Positions 17,907 to 28,800 of a DNA stretch of 64,000 bases are shown here, in pieces. The translations under genes and the position numbers were made by a program. How positions within the stretch are numbered: the first letter of the stretch is position 1; each line of letters opens with the position of its first letter. Under the pieces are notes generated by a model that was not told the origin of the DNA, did not search any database, and saw nothing but the letters and a program-made list of their open reading frames with translations. The DNA is from Crossiella sp. CA-258035 (lineage in GTDB: Bacteria; Actinomycetota; Actinomycetes; Mycobacteriales; Pseudonocardiaceae): contig NZ_CP116413.1 of the NCBI RefSeq assembly GCF_030064675.1, positions 6,294,001 through 6,358,000 of the forward strand, read 5' to 3'.

Positions 17907-18548
17907 CAGTGTTAACCGGAGATTTCGGCGGGCCGGTGCTGACAACTCGGCCGCCGTCGTGTGCCAGGACGGTCAACGCGGCGGCGGCGGAGCACTACCA
18001 GGTATGGAGATCCACTGCTACCTGGGTAGCTCCGCGTCTGAACCGTGCCAGAACAACCTTGTTGAAGCGGTTCCAGTTCTCTGCAAACGTCGATGGCCGA
18101 TTTCGGCAGCATTAAAGGCAGCCCTCCCGAGGAATGGCGGGGCAGAATGTACCCCGGTCGCCCGCGGTTCTCGGGTTAACGCGCCGAAAGATCACCCGGC
18201 ATTTTTTCGGTGATCGACAGCACCCTGGGTTCATGATCACCCCCGGGACCACCCGTGCGGGGGACCCATGATCGCTTGGCGGAGTCGGGGCGGCCCACGT
18301 CGCCCACCCGAGGGTGGTAACAAACTCGCACGTAGCGTCGATTACCACCACGTGCAGTGGACGTATCCGGCCGGTGAACAGCGGGCGCGCCCCGGCCTGG
18401 CGCCGGGCGGGACGTCCGCGGTGGACACAGTGGGTGACACCCCGGCCAGCGGCTTTGCCCGGTTGAGTGACTTCAGGCACACGGCATTTGTGCCGAATTG
18501 CTGAAGAAGACACCAGGACCCGAGAGCCAAAGCGGGAGCGCCGAATAC

Positions 18549-18585
18549 TTGAGAGCCACTCAATTTTCCCTTGAGGGCCACTCAA
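18549..18585. promoter_or_regulatory. Paired operator-like sites before the PKS operon
   Basis: Two palindromes of form TTGAG-N5-CTCAA lie at 18549-18563 (spacer AGCCA) and 18571-18585 (spacer GGCCA), exactly 22 bases apart. The heptamers TTGAGAG and TTGAGGG at two-turn spacing resemble the direct repeats bound by SARP regulators. They lie 124-160 bases before the PKS ATG. Confidence 0.55.
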
Positions 18586-18601
18586 GACCACATTTCAACC
18601 G

Positions 18602-18631
18602 TTGATGAATTACTGCCTGCACCGCTAGCTT
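18602..18631 (+). promoter_or_regulatory. Tentative promoter of the PKS operon
   Basis: TTGATG (18602-18607) and TAGCTT (18626-18631) are 18 bases apart, just downstream of the paired sites. The -10 is weak. The ATG at 18709 follows CGGAGG. Confidence 0.25.
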
Positions 18632-18708
18632 CCCGTTTCGATTCAGCCAATCGGGTCACTAGCTGGATCCTGCCCGTCCACAGGTTGTTGTTGATCAACG
18701 GAGGCTCC

Positions 18709-21700
18709 ATGGCCGCGCAGTCGGAACGGCGTGAGCTCGTCCTCGGGGTTACCCCCTTCGGCGAGGCCAACGCACGTCTCGTCGCAGCGGTCCGCCAAGC
18801 AGGCGGACTCGGAGTTCTCGACCTCGGCACCGGCGCCCGGTCGACTCGGGAAGCACTCGCCCTCGCCCAGCGCTGGGTGTCCGGTCCCTTCGGTGTGCGC
18901 GTGCCCTCGGGCTGCGCGCTGACCCCCGCCGACCTCCCCACCGAGGTTGACACGGTCGTGTTGACCGGGGACAGCTCTTGGCAACTCGCTGACATCGCCG
19001 CCCGCTACCGCGTGCTGGCAGAGATCACCTCCGTGGAGCAGGCCCGCGCCGCGGCCGCCGCCGGGGCCGCCGGGCTGATCGCCCGCGGCAACGAGGCCGG
19101 TGGGCTGGTCGGCGAGCTCAGCTCCTTCGTGCTGCTGCAGAAGCTCATCGCCACCCCCGGCCTGGACCTGCCGATCTGGCTGGCCGGCGGCATCGGCACG
19201 CACACCGCGGCCGCGGCCGTGCTCGGCGGCGCCACCGGCGTGGTGCTGGACACCCAGCTCGCGCTGCTAGAGGAGTCCGAGCTGCCGGAGACCATCGCGG
19301 CCATCCTGCGCACCCTGGACGGCTCGGAGACCGCCGTCGTCGACGGCCGCCGGGTGCTCGCCCGCAAGGGCCGCACTCCGGCCCCCGCGCTGGAGCTGGG
19401 CCAGGACATCTTCCTGGCCGCCCGTTTCGCCGAGCGCTACCGCACCACCGGCCGGGTGGTGCACGCCGTCCGCGACGCGATCACCGCCGCGCTCACCCAG
19501 GACGCCCTGGACTCGGTGCTGCGCCCCGGTTCGGCCTTCGCCGAGGCCATCGGCGTGCCGCTGCCCATCGCGCAGGGCCCGATGACCAGGGTCAGCGACC
19601 AGGCCGCCTTCGCCGCCGAGGTGGCCACCGGCGGCGGCCTGCCCTTCGTCGCACTCGCCCTGGCGGGCAAGGAGCAGACCCGGCGGATGATGACCGAGAC
19701 CGCCGCCGCGCTGGGCGAGCGCCCGTGGGGCGTCGGCGTGCTCGGGTTCGCGCCGGAGGACACCAGGGCCGCGCAGCTGGAAGTCATCCGCGAGCTGCGG
19801 CCCACGCACGCGATCATCGCCGGTGGCCGCCCCTCGCAGGCCGCCGCGCTGGAGGAGGTCGGCATCACGACCTTCCTGCACGTGCCCTCCCCCGGCCTGC
19901 TCAAGCAGTTCGTGGAGGCCGGCGCGCGCCGGTTCATCTTCGAGGGCAGCGAATGCGGCGGGCACGTCGGCCCGCGCGCCAGCTTCGCCCTGTGGGAAGC
20001 CCAGATCTCGGTGCTGCTCGACCACCTGGGCAACAAGACCGGCGGCGACCTCCAGGTGCTCTTCGCCGGGGGTGTGCACGACGCGCGCTCGGCCGCCATG
20101 GTCGCCGCGATGGCCGCGCCGCTGGCCGCCAAGGGCGTCGGGATCGGCGTGCTGATGGGCACCGCCTACCTGTTCACCCAGGAGGCGGTCAGCGCCGGCG
20201 CGGTGCAACCCCTGTTCCAGCAGCAGGTGCTGGCCGCCGAGGGCACCGAGCTGCTGGAGACCGCCCCCGGCCACGCCACCCGCTGCGTCACCAGCCCGTT
20301 CGCCGACAGCTTCCAGGCGATCAAGGCCGAGCTGACCGCCAAGGGCGTGCCGGACCGGGAGGTCTGGGAGCACCTGGAAAGCCTCAACGTCGGCCGCCTG
20401 CGCATCGCCAGCAAGGGCATCCGCCGCGAGGGCAACGACCTCGTCGCCGCCGACGAGACCGAGCAGCTCGCCGACGGCCTGTTCATGGCCGGTCAGGTCG
20501 CGGTGCTGCGCGATGAGGTCACCACGGTGGCCGCGCTGCACGAGTCGGTCACCGGCGACGCGGCGGAGTTCCTTGCCGCGCAACGGGAACTGCTCGGCCG
20601 GCGACTCGGCCTGGCCGCCGCGCGCACCCAGCCGGTCGCGCCGCCGCCGCTGGACGTGGCCATCGTCGGCATGGCCTGCGTCTTCCCCGACTCCCCCGAC
20701 CTGGCCAGCTTCTGGGCCAACATCGTCGGCGGCGTGGACGCGGTCACCGAGGTCCCGGCCGAGCGCTGGGACGCCGCCACCTACTACTCCCCCGACGCGA
20801 CCGGCAAGAACATCAACGACCGCACCCCCTCGCGCTGGGGCGGGTTCCTGCCGCGGATCCCGTTCGACCCGCTCAGCTACGGCATCCCGCCCACCTCGCT
20901 GGCCAGCATCGAACCGGTGCAGCTGCTCGCACTGGAGGTGGCCCGCCGGGCGCTGCGGGACGCCGGGTACGACGGCGACCGCGAGTTCGACCGCTCCCGC
21001 GCCTCGGTGGTCTTCGGCGCCGAGGCCGGTTCCGACCTGTCCAACGCCACCACCCTGCGCGCGGTGCTGCCCGCCTACCTGGACAGCCTGCCGAAGGAAC
21101 TGGTGGACCAGCTGCCGCCGCTGACCGAGGACTCCTTCCCCGGCATGCTGGCCAACGTCATCTCCGGCCGCATCGCCAACCGCCTCGACCTCGGCGGCGC
21201 CAACTACACCGTGGACGCCGCCTGCGCCTCCTCGCTGGCCGCGCTGGACGTGGCCTGCAAGGAACTGGTCAACGGCACCAGCGACCTGGTGCTCTGCGGC
21301 GGCGCGGACCTGCACAACGGCATCAACGACTACCTGCTCTTCGCCTCGGTGCACGCGCTCTCGGCCACCGGCCGCAGCCGCACCTTCGACGCCACCGCCG
21401 ACGGCATCGCCCTCGGTGAAGGCGTGGCCTGCGTTGCGCTGAAACGACTTTCCGACGCCCAGCGGGACGGCGACAAGATCTACGCGGTGGTCAAGGGCCT
21501 CGGCTCGGCCAGCGACGGCAAGTCCCTCGGCCTCACCGCCCCGCGCCCCGAGGGCCAGCGCGCGGCGCTGGAGCGGGCCTACGCCAACGCGCACCTCTCC
21601 CCCGCCGAGGTCGGCCTGGTGGAGGCGCACGGCACCGGCACCGTGGTCGGCGACCGCACCGAGCTGGCCACCCTGACCACGATGTTCACCGAGGCCGGGG

Positions 21701-24700
21701 CCCAGCCGGGGACCTGCGCGATCGGCTCGGTGAAGTCCCAGATCGGGCACACCAAGTGCGCGGCGGGACTGGCCGGGCTGATCAAGGCCGCGCTCGCGCT
21801 GCACACCGGCGTCAAACCGCCCACCCTGCACGTGGAAACGCCGAACTCGGCCTGGGACAAGGACTCCAGCCCGTTCGTCTTCCACACCGCGGCCCGGCCC
21901 TGGGCCACCGAACCGGCCAAGCGGGTCGCCGGGGTGAGCGCGTTCGGCTTCGGCGGCACCAACTTCCACACCGTGCTCGCCGCGGTCGACCAGCCCGCCC
22001 CCCGGCACAGCGTGGACGCCTGGCCCGCCGAGCTGTTCACCTTCCGCGGCGCCGACCTGCGCGCGGCCGCCAAGTCCATCGAGAAGCTCCTCGAACTGGC
22101 CGCGGCCAACGACACCGGCGGCCGCCCCTGGCGGCTGCGGGACCTCGCGCGCACCGCCGCCCGCACCGCCGACGCTCGCACCGAACCGGTGCAGGTGGCC
22201 GTGGTCGCGGACAGCCTGGACGGCCTGGTCGGCCAGCTGCGCCGCGCGGTCGCCGGGGAACACGACCCGGCCGAGGGCGTCTACCTGGCCGGGCACACCG
22301 AATCCGGCAAGCTGGCCCTGCTCTTCCCCGGCCAGGGCAGCCAGCGCACCGGGATGCTGGCCGAGCTGTTCGTGGCCTTCCCCGAGGTGCAGCACCTGTT
22401 GCAGCGCGGCCACAAGTACGCCGACCTGCTGTTCCCGCCGGCGGCCTTCGACTCCGCGGTGGCCAAGGACAACGAGGCCCGGCTGCGTGACACCAGGACC
22501 GCCCAGCCCGCGCTGGGCATCGCCGGACTCGCCGTGCACCAGCTGCTCGGCAAGCTCGGCGTGCGGGCCGACCTGGTGGCCGGGCACAGCTACGGCGAGC
22601 TGGTCGCGCTGGCCGCGGCGGGCGCGATCGACCCGGACACGCTGCTGGCGATCTCCGCCGCCCGCGCCGAGTCGATCCTGGCCGCCGCCGAGGCCGCCGG
22701 TGGCGACCCGGGCACCATGGCCGCGGTCTCCGGTCAAGCCCCCGCGGTCATCGAGGTCCTGGAGCAGGCCGGACTCAGCGGCGAAGTGGTGCTGGCCAAC
22801 CACAACTCGCCCAAGCAGATCGTCATCTCCGGCACCACCGAGGGCGTCGGCAAGGCGGTCGCCGAGCTGAAGGCGGCCGGCCTGAGCGCCAAGCCGATCC
22901 CGGTGGCCTGCGCCTTCCACAGCCCACTGGTCGCCGCGGCCGGCGACCGGTTCGCGCAGGTCCTGTCCACTGTGGACATCCACACTCCGGAGATCCCGGT
23001 GTGGGCCAACCGCACCGCCAGTCCCTACGCCGCCGACGTGCGCGCCGAACTGGCCGCGCAGATCGGCTCCCCGGTGCGCTTCGTCGACCAGGTCGAGGCC
23101 ATGTACGCCGACGGCGCCAGGGTCTTCGTCGAGGCCGGGCCGGGCAAGGTGCTCTCCCGGCTGGTCAAGGACATCCTCGGCGACCGGCCGCACACCACGG
23201 TCACCGTGGAGCCCAGCGCGGACAGCGGTCTGCGCGGCTTCCTCGGCGCACTCGCCGAACTGGCCACCGCCGGGGTGTCCCTGCGCACCGGCTGGCTGTT
23301 CCAGGGCCGCGACGCCCGCGACGTCTCGGCCACCCCCCTGCCCAAGCGCGCCGGCTGGACCATCGACGGCCACATCGTGCGCACCGCCGACGGCGGCTAC
23401 CTCACCGGCGGCCTGGCCCCGGCCCGCCGCGTCCACCTGGAGACCACCACCATGAGCCAGCCGCAGCCCCAGCCAGCTGGTCAGCACGACGCCCTGGTCA
23501 GCGAGTTCCTGCGGACCAGCCGGGAGATCCTGGCCGCCCAGCGCGATGTGCTGCTCACCTACTTCGGCACCGCGCCCGGCACCCAGCACGTGGTGCCGCA
23601 GGTGATCCAGCAGCTGCCAGCGGTCGCGCAGGCCCCGCTCGCCCCGGTGGTGCAGCCGGTCGCCGCGCCCGCCCCGGTCGTAGCACCAGTCGCCGCACCG
23701 GTTCCCGCGCCCGCTCCGTCCACTGTGGACGTGCTGGGCACCGTGCTGCAGATCATCAGCGACCGCACCGGCTACCCGATCGACATGATCGAACCCGACC
23801 TCGACCTGGAAGCCGACCTCTCCATCGACTCCATCAAGCGCACCGAGATCGCCGGTGAGCTGGCTGCCAAGCTGGGTGGTGGGATGGACGCGGCCAGCCT
23901 GTCCGACGCCGAGCTGGAGGACCTCGCCAAGGCCCGCACCGCGGCGGCGATCTCGGCCTGGCTGGGCGGAAAGGTCGCCCCGGCCCCGGCCGCTGCTCCC
24001 GCGCCGGTCGCGGCCAGTGGGCCGAGCGAGGCCGAACTGCTGGACACCGTGTTGCAGATCATCAGCGACCGGACCGGCTACCCGATCGACATGATCGAGC
24101 CGGACCTGGACCTGGAAGCCGACCTGTCCATCGACTCCATCAAGCGCACCGAGATCGCCGGTGAGCTGGCCGCCAAGCTCGGTGACGGGATGGACGCGGC
24201 CAGCCTCGGCGACGCTGAGCTGGAAGACCTGGCCAAGGCCCGCACCGCGGCCTCGATCGCGGGCTGGCTGGCGGCCAAGTCCGGCGCTCCCGCCGCCACG
24301 CCGGAACCCGTGGCCGTGATCCCGGCTCCGGTGGCCCCAGCGGCAGTCCCCGCGGCCTCCGGCGGCATCGCGCCCAAGCGGTTCCTGCTCACCCCGGTCG
24401 ACATCTCCTCCGCCGCCCCGGTCGGCGTGGAAACCTTGGCGGGCAAGCGGTTCATCCTCTTCGGCGGCACCGGCGCGAACGAGCTCTCCGCGCTGCTGCT
24501 GGAGAACGGCGCGCAGGCCCGGATCGAGTCCACCGCCCGCGTGCTCACCGAGGCCGACGGCCGGATCGACGGCGTGGTCTTCCTGGACGCGCTGGCCGAC
24601 GGCGACCTTCCCGTTCTGCCGGAGACCTTCCCCGCCTTCCAGTCCGCGCTGGTGCGCGGCGTCAGCTGGCTGCTCGCCGCCGCGCCGAGCCAGCTCGGCC

Positions 24701-25806
24701 GGGCCGCCGGGCTGCGCGGGCTGTTCCGCACCGTCGCCCGCGAGTACCCGGACACCCACGCCAGCCTGGTGGAGACCGACACCGACCCGGCCGCCGCGCT
24801 CTTCGCCGAGATCCTCGCCTCCGACCGGCACCCGGTGGTGCTGCGCCGGGACGGCGGGCGGCAGGCGCTGGAGATGGTGGCCACCCCGCTCGGCTCGCTC
24901 GGCCTGGGCGCGGGCCCTGCCGGGGACGGCTCCACCGAGGCCAGCGCGATCGGCCTGGACCGCGAGTCGGTGGTGCTGCTGGTCGGCGGCGCCAGGGGCA
25001 TCACCGCCCAGTTCGCCGCCACCGTCGCCGCGGCCAGCGGCTGCCGGATCGAACTGGTCGGCCGCACCGCACCCGCCACCGAGGCCGAGGACCCCGCCAC
25101 CAGGGCGGCCACCGACAAGACCCAGCTGCGGGCCGCGCTGATCCAGCAGGGCCTGCGCAACCCGGCCGAGATCGAGCGCACCGCCAGCCGCATCCTGGCC
25201 CAGCGCGAAGTTCAGTCCACTGTGGACGGGCTCACCGCGCTGGGCAGCCAGGCCCGCTACCACTCGGTGGACGTGCGCGACCACGACGCGCTGCGCCAGC
25301 TGGTCAAGGAGATCCACGCCGAGCACGGCCGCCTGGACGGCGTGGTCTACGCCGCGGGCGTGATCGAGGACAAGCTGCTGGCGGAGAAGGACATCGAGAG
25401 CTTCCGCCGGGTCTTCGGCACCAAGGTCGACGGCGCCCGCCAGCTCCTGGAGGCCGTCTCCGACCTCGGCGAGACCGGCCCCCGGTTCGCGGTCCTGTTC
25501 GGCAGCATCGCCGCCGCGCTGGGCAACCGCGGCCAGGTGGACTACGCCGCGGCCAACGACGCCCTGGAGGCCCTGGGCATCACCTGGTCGGAGCGCACCG
25601 GCGGCCGCGGCCTGACCGTCCACTGGGGACCGTGGGCGCCCTCGGCCAAGCACGGCGGCATGGTCACCCCTGAGCTGATGCAGTCCTACACCCGGCGCGG
25701 CATCGAGCTGATCGACCCCGAGGAGGGCACCCTGGCGCTGCTGCGGGAGCTCGCCTGGGGTGGCGGCGCGGTCCGCTCGGTCGTCTACTCCGCCTCGGGC
25801 TGGTGA
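18709..25806 (+). CDS. PUFA-synthase-like iterative type I PKS: NMO-NMO-KS-AT-ACP-ACP-KR
   Basis: A 2365-residue first subunit. Residues about 10-270 are a nitronate-monooxygenase-like barrel with GNEAGGLVG, lacking the usual His. Residues about 277-625 are a second such barrel with GSECGGHVG, as in PfaD enoyl reductases. KS begins near 645, with Cys839, His974 and His1014 all intact. AT spans about 1200-1500 (Ser1294 in GHSYGE). Two near-identical ACPs have Ser1708 and Ser1810 in SIDSIK, 102 residues apart, joined by Ala/Pro linkers. KR begins near 2087, with Ser2266 and Tyr2279. No thioesterase is visible. The module order KS-AT-ACPn-KR is that of PfaA, here with a PfaD-like part fused in front. 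I chose ATG 18709 for its GGAGG. The stop overlaps the next gene. Confidence 0.93.
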   Translation: MAAQSERRELVLGVTPFGEANARLVAAVRQAGGLGVLDLGTGARSTREALALAQRWVSGPFGVRVPSGCALTPADLPTEVDTVVLTGDSSWQLADIAARYRVLAEITSVEQARAAAAAGAAGLIARGNEAGGLVGELSSFVLLQKLIATPGLDLPIWLAGGIGTHTAAAAVLGGATGVVLDTQLALLEESELPETIAAILRTLDGSETAVVDGRRVLARKGRTPAPALELGQDIFLAARFAERYRTTGRVVHAVRDAITAALTQDALDSVLRPGSAFAEAIGVPLPIAQGPMTRVSDQAAFAAEVATGGGLPFVALALAGKEQTRRMMTETAAALGERPWGVGVLGFAPEDTRAAQLEVIRELRPTHAIIAGGRPSQAAALEEVGITTFLHVPSPGLLKQFVEAGARRFIFEGSECGGHVGPRASFALWEAQISVLLDHLGNKTGGDLQVLFAGGVHDARSAAMVAAMAAPLAAKGVGIGVLMGTAYLFTQEAVSAGAVQPLFQQQVLAAEGTELLETAPGHATRCVTSPFADSFQAIKAELTAKGVPDREVWEHLESLNVGRLRIASKGIRREGNDLVAADETEQLADGLFMAGQVAVLRDEVTTVAALHESVTGDAAEFLAAQRELLGRRLGLAAARTQPVAPPPLDVAIVGMACVFPDSPDLASFWANIVGGVDAVTEVPAERWDAATYYSPDATGKNINDRTPSRWGGFLPRIPFDPLSYGIPPTSLASIEPVQLLALEVARRALRDAGYDGDREFDRSRASVVFGAEAGSDLSNATTLRAVLPAYLDSLPKELVDQLPPLTEDSFPGMLANVISGRIANRLDLGGANYTVDAACASSLAALDVACKELVNGTSDLVLCGGADLHNGINDYLLFASVHALSATGRSRTFDATADGIALGEGVACVALKRLSDAQRDGDKIYAVVKGLGSASDGKSLGLTAPRPEGQRAALERAYANAHLSPAEVGLVEAHGTGTVVGDRTELATLTTMFTEAGAQPGTCAIGSVKSQIGHTKCAAGLAGLIKAALALHTGVKPPTLHVETPNSAWDKDSSPFVFHTAARPWATEPAKRVAGVSAFGFGGTNFHTVLAAVDQPAPRHSVDAWPAELFTFRGADLRAAAKSIEKLLELAAANDTGGRPWRLRDLARTAARTADARTEPVQVAVVADSLDGLVGQLRRAVAGEHDPAEGVYLAGHTESGKLALLFPGQGSQRTGMLAELFVAFPEVQHLLQRGHKYADLLFPPAAFDSAVAKDNEARLRDTRTAQPALGIAGLAVHQLLGKLGVRADLVAGHSYGELVALAAAGAIDPDTLLAISAARAESILAAAEAAGGDPGTMAAVSGQAPAVIEVLEQAGLSGEVVLANHNSPKQIVISGTTEGVGKAVAELKAAGLSAKPIPVACAFHSPLVAAAGDRFAQVLSTVDIHTPEIPVWANRTASPYAADVRAELAAQIGSPVRFVDQVEAMYADGARVFVEAGPGKVLSRLVKDILGDRPHTTVTVEPSADSGLRGFLGALAELATAGVSLRTGWLFQGRDARDVSATPLPKRAGWTIDGHIVRTADGGYLTGGLAPARRVHLETTTMSQPQPQPAGQHDALVSEFLRTSREILAAQRDVLLTYFGTAPGTQHVVPQVIQQLPAVAQAPLAPVVQPVAAPAPVVAPVAAPVPAPAPSTVDVLGTVLQIISDRTGYPIDMIEPDLDLEADLSIDSIKRTEIAGELAAKLGGGMDAASLSDAELEDLAKARTAAAISAWLGGKVAPAPAAAPAPVAASGPSEAELLDTVLQIISDRTGYPIDMIEPDLDLEADLSIDSIKRTEIAGELAAKLGDGMDAASLGDAELEDLAKARTAASIAGWLAAKSGAPAATPEPVAVIPAPVAPAAVPAASGGIAPKRFLLTPVDISSAAPVGVETLAGKRFILFGGTGANELSALLLENGAQARIESTARVLTEADGRIDGVVFLDALADGDLPVLPETFPAFQSALVRGVSWLLAAAPSQLGRAAGLRGLFRTVAREYPDTHASLVETDTDPAAALFAEILASDRHPVVLRRDGGRQALEMVATPLGSLGLGAGPAGDGSTEASAIGLDRESVVLLVGGARGITAQFAATVAAASGCRIELVGRTAPATEAEDPATRAATDKTQLRAALIQQGLRNPAEIERTASRILAQREVQSTVDGLTALGSQARYHSVDVRDHDALRQLVKEIHAEHGRLDGVVYAAGVIEDKLLAEKDIESFRRVFGTKVDGARQLLEAVSDLGETGPRFAVLFGSIAAALGNRGQVDYAAANDALEALGITWSERTGGRGLTVHWGPWAPSAKHGGMVTPELMQSYTRRGIELIDPEEGTLALLRELAWGGGAVRSVVYSASGW

Positions 25807-28800
25807 CCATGACCCAGTCCACCCCGGTCGCGATCGTCGGGATGGCCGTGCTGCTGCCCGGCGCTCGCGACCTGGAGTCCTACTGGCACAACCTGGTCAA
25901 CGGCGTCGACGCCATCACCGAGGTGCCCGCCGACCGCTGGGACGCCGACTTCTACCACCCCGGTTCGGCCGCCGGAGCGGCCAAGGCGGAGGAGGTCTAC
26001 TGCCGCCGCGGCGGGTTCGTCGAGGCCAGCTTCGACCCGGTGAGCTTCGGCATCATGCCGAACTCGGTCGCCGGCGCCGAACCCGACCAGCTGATCGCGC
26101 TGCGGGTGGCCGCGGCCGCCATCGCCGACGCCGGCGGGCAGGACAGGCTGCCCGCGCCGGACCGGATCGGCGTGGTGCTCGGCCGCGGCGGCTACCTCAC
26201 CCCCGGCCTGGTGCGCCTGGACCAGCGGGTGCGCACCGCCCACCAGCTGGCCAAGACCCTCGGCGACCTGCTGCCCGACCTGGGCGCGGACCAGCTGGCC
26301 GCGGTCCGGCAGGCCTTCGTCGACCAGCTCGGCCCGGCCTCCCCGGAGTCCGCGATCGGCCTGGTGCCCAACCTGGCCGCCTCCCGCATCGCCAACCGCC
26401 TCGACCTGCGCGGCCCCGCCTACACCGTGGACGCCGCCTGCGCCTCCAGCCTGGTCGCGGTCGACCAGGCGGTCACCGAACTGGCCGCCGGGCGTTGCGA
26501 CGTGATGCTGGCCGGTGGCGTGCACCACTGCCACGACGTCACCTTCTGGAGCGTGTTCTCCCAGCTCCGGGCGCTGTCCAAGGACCAGCAGATCCGGCCG
26601 TTCGACCGCCGCGCCGACGGCATCCTGATCGGCGAGGGCACCGGAGTCGTTGTGCTGAAACGACTTGCCGACGCCCAGCGGGACGGCGACCGGGTGTACG
26701 CGGTGATCCGCGGCACCGGCGTGGCCAGCGACGGCCGCAGCGCCAGCCTGTTCAACCCCGAGCCCGAGGGCCAGGTCCTCGCCCTGCAACGAGCCTGGGC
26801 CGCCGCCGGACTCGATCCCGCCGCGCCCGGCTCGGTCGGTCTGCTGGAAGCGCACGGCACCGCCACTCCGGCCGGGGACGGCGCGGAACTGGCCACCCTG
26901 CAACGGGTCTTCGGCTCCGAGGGCCCCAGTGCGGTGATCGGCTCGGTCAAGTCGATGATCGGCCACACCATGCCGGCCGCCGGCGTGGCCAGCCTGGTCA
27001 AGGCCGCGCTGGCGCTGCACCGGCAGGTGCTGCTGCCCACCCTGCACTGCGAACAGCCGCACGCCGACCTCGCCCAGACCCGGTTCCGGCCCCTGGACAC
27101 CGCGCAGCCCTGGGAGCTCTCCGAGGGCCAGGACGTGCGGCGGGCCGCGGTCAACGCCTTCGGCTTCGGCGGCATCAACGCCCACGTGGTCCTCGAAGAA
27201 GCACCGTCCACAGTGGACCGCCCGGCAATCACGGTCACCGAGCCGGAGCGGGTGCTCACCATCAGCGCGCCCACCCCGGCCCGCATGGCCGAGCTGCTCG
27301 ACCTGCCCGACGCCGAGATCCGCTCCACCGCACCGTCCACTGAGGACGGATGCAGGCTGGGCATCGTCGCGCCCACCGCGAAACGGCTCGGCATCGCGCG
27401 CAAGGTGGTCGGCAAGCAGGTCGCCTGGCGCGGCCGCAACGACGTCTGGTTCAGCCCGGAACCGTTACTGGCCAACGGCGGCAAGGTCGCCTTCGTCTAC
27501 CCCGGCCTGGAAGCCGACTTCGAGCCCAGGGTGGACGACGTGGCCGCGCACTTCGGCCTCACCGTGCCCGGCCTGGACACCGGCAACGTGGGCGCGCACG
27601 GCGCGGGCGTGGTCGGCGTCGGCCGGTTACTGGACACCGTGCTGCGCAAGCTCGGCGTCCAGCCCGACCACATCGCCGGGCACAGCGTCGGCGAGTGGAC
27701 CGCGATGATCACCAGCGGCATCTACGAGCAGACCCAGATCGACGAGTTCCTGGCCGGGTTCGACCCGGACTCGCTGCGCGTGCCCGGCGTGGTCTTCGCC
27801 GCCTTCGGCTGCGGCGCGGACCGGGTCACCGAGGTGATGGCCGGACGGCACGGCGTGGTGCTCTCCCACGACAACGCGCCCAACCAGTCCATCGTCTGCG
27901 GCCTGGAACCCGTGGTGCAGGAGCTGGTGCTGGAACTGCGCGCGAAGAACGTGCTCGGCCAGGTGCTGCCCTTCCGCTCCGGCTTCCACACCCCCATGCT
28001 CGCCCCCTACCTGGACCCGATCCGGGAGGCCGCGGCCGGGTTCCGGCTGCACGAGCCGAGCATCCCGATGTGGTCGGCCACCACCGCCGCGCCCTTCCCC
28101 GAAGGCGAGCAGGCCAAACGAGAGCTGTTCATCCGGCACCTGCTGGAACCGGTCCGGTTCCGCCCGCTGGTGCAGGCCATGCACGCCGCGGGAGTCCGGG
28201 CCTTCATCCAGGTCGGCACCGGCGCGCTGAGCACCCTGGTCTCGGACTGCCTTGCCGGGCAGGAACACCTGTCCATCTCGGCGAACAGCCCCAAGGTCAG
28301 CGGCCTGGGCCAGCTGCGCCGGGTGCTCACCGGACTGTGGGCCGAAGGCGCGCCCACCCACCCCGACCGGCTCGACCCGGCCCCGCGGAAAACCCGCGCC
28401 GGCAAGGAGATCCCGCTGGACCTGTCCGCGACCACGGTCCGGCTCGGCGGCGACCTGCCCGGCGCGATCAAGGCCGCGGTCGCCCCGGCCCGCCCGCCCG
28501 CGCCGGTGGGCGACCTCGGCGGGGCCTTCGCCGAACTGGACCGGCTGGCCGCCCAGTTCCCGCTGGCAGGCGAACTCGGCGGCCTGCTCAGGGACACCGC
28601 CGACACCGCGACCGCCGTGCTGGGCGCAGTGGGTAGCGCGCCGGTCGCCAGGGTCGCCGCGCCCGCACCGCCGCAGCCGCTGCGGACCACGCTGCACGTC
28701 TCCACCGAGACCATGCCCTACCTGCGCGACCACAGCTTCTACCGCACCCCGGCCGACTGGCCCGACGACACCGACCGCTTCCCGGTGGTCCCGGCCACCA

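Larger units (their letters stand above)
17854..18708. other. Long divergent regulatory region upstream of the PKS operon
   Basis: This is 855 bases without a supported gene. It contains the palindrome at 17890-17906, a hairpin with arms GATCACC/GGTGATC (18190-18215), two copies of CATGATC near 18233 and 18268, and the paired TTGAG-N5-CTCAA sites at 18549-18585. The first part of the PKS frame (from 18571) has no ribosome site and overlaps the second site, so it is treated as non-coding. Confidence 0.6.

Noticed and set aside
18571-18708. Earlier start for the first PKS subunit
   Set aside because: The ATG at 18571 lies inside the second operator-like palindrome and has no ribosome site, whereas ATG 18709 has GGAGG.
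19267-25653. A 2128-codon open frame on the minus strand opposite the first PKS gene
   Set aside because: It lacks any domain, has the Gly/Arg/Val-rich low-complexity composition of antisense shadows in GC-rich DNA, and the plus strand encodes clear PKS domains.
25803-27200. Treating the second KS as an inactive chain-length factor
   Set aside because: Cys213, His351 and His388 are all present, so it has the residues of an active ketosynthase.
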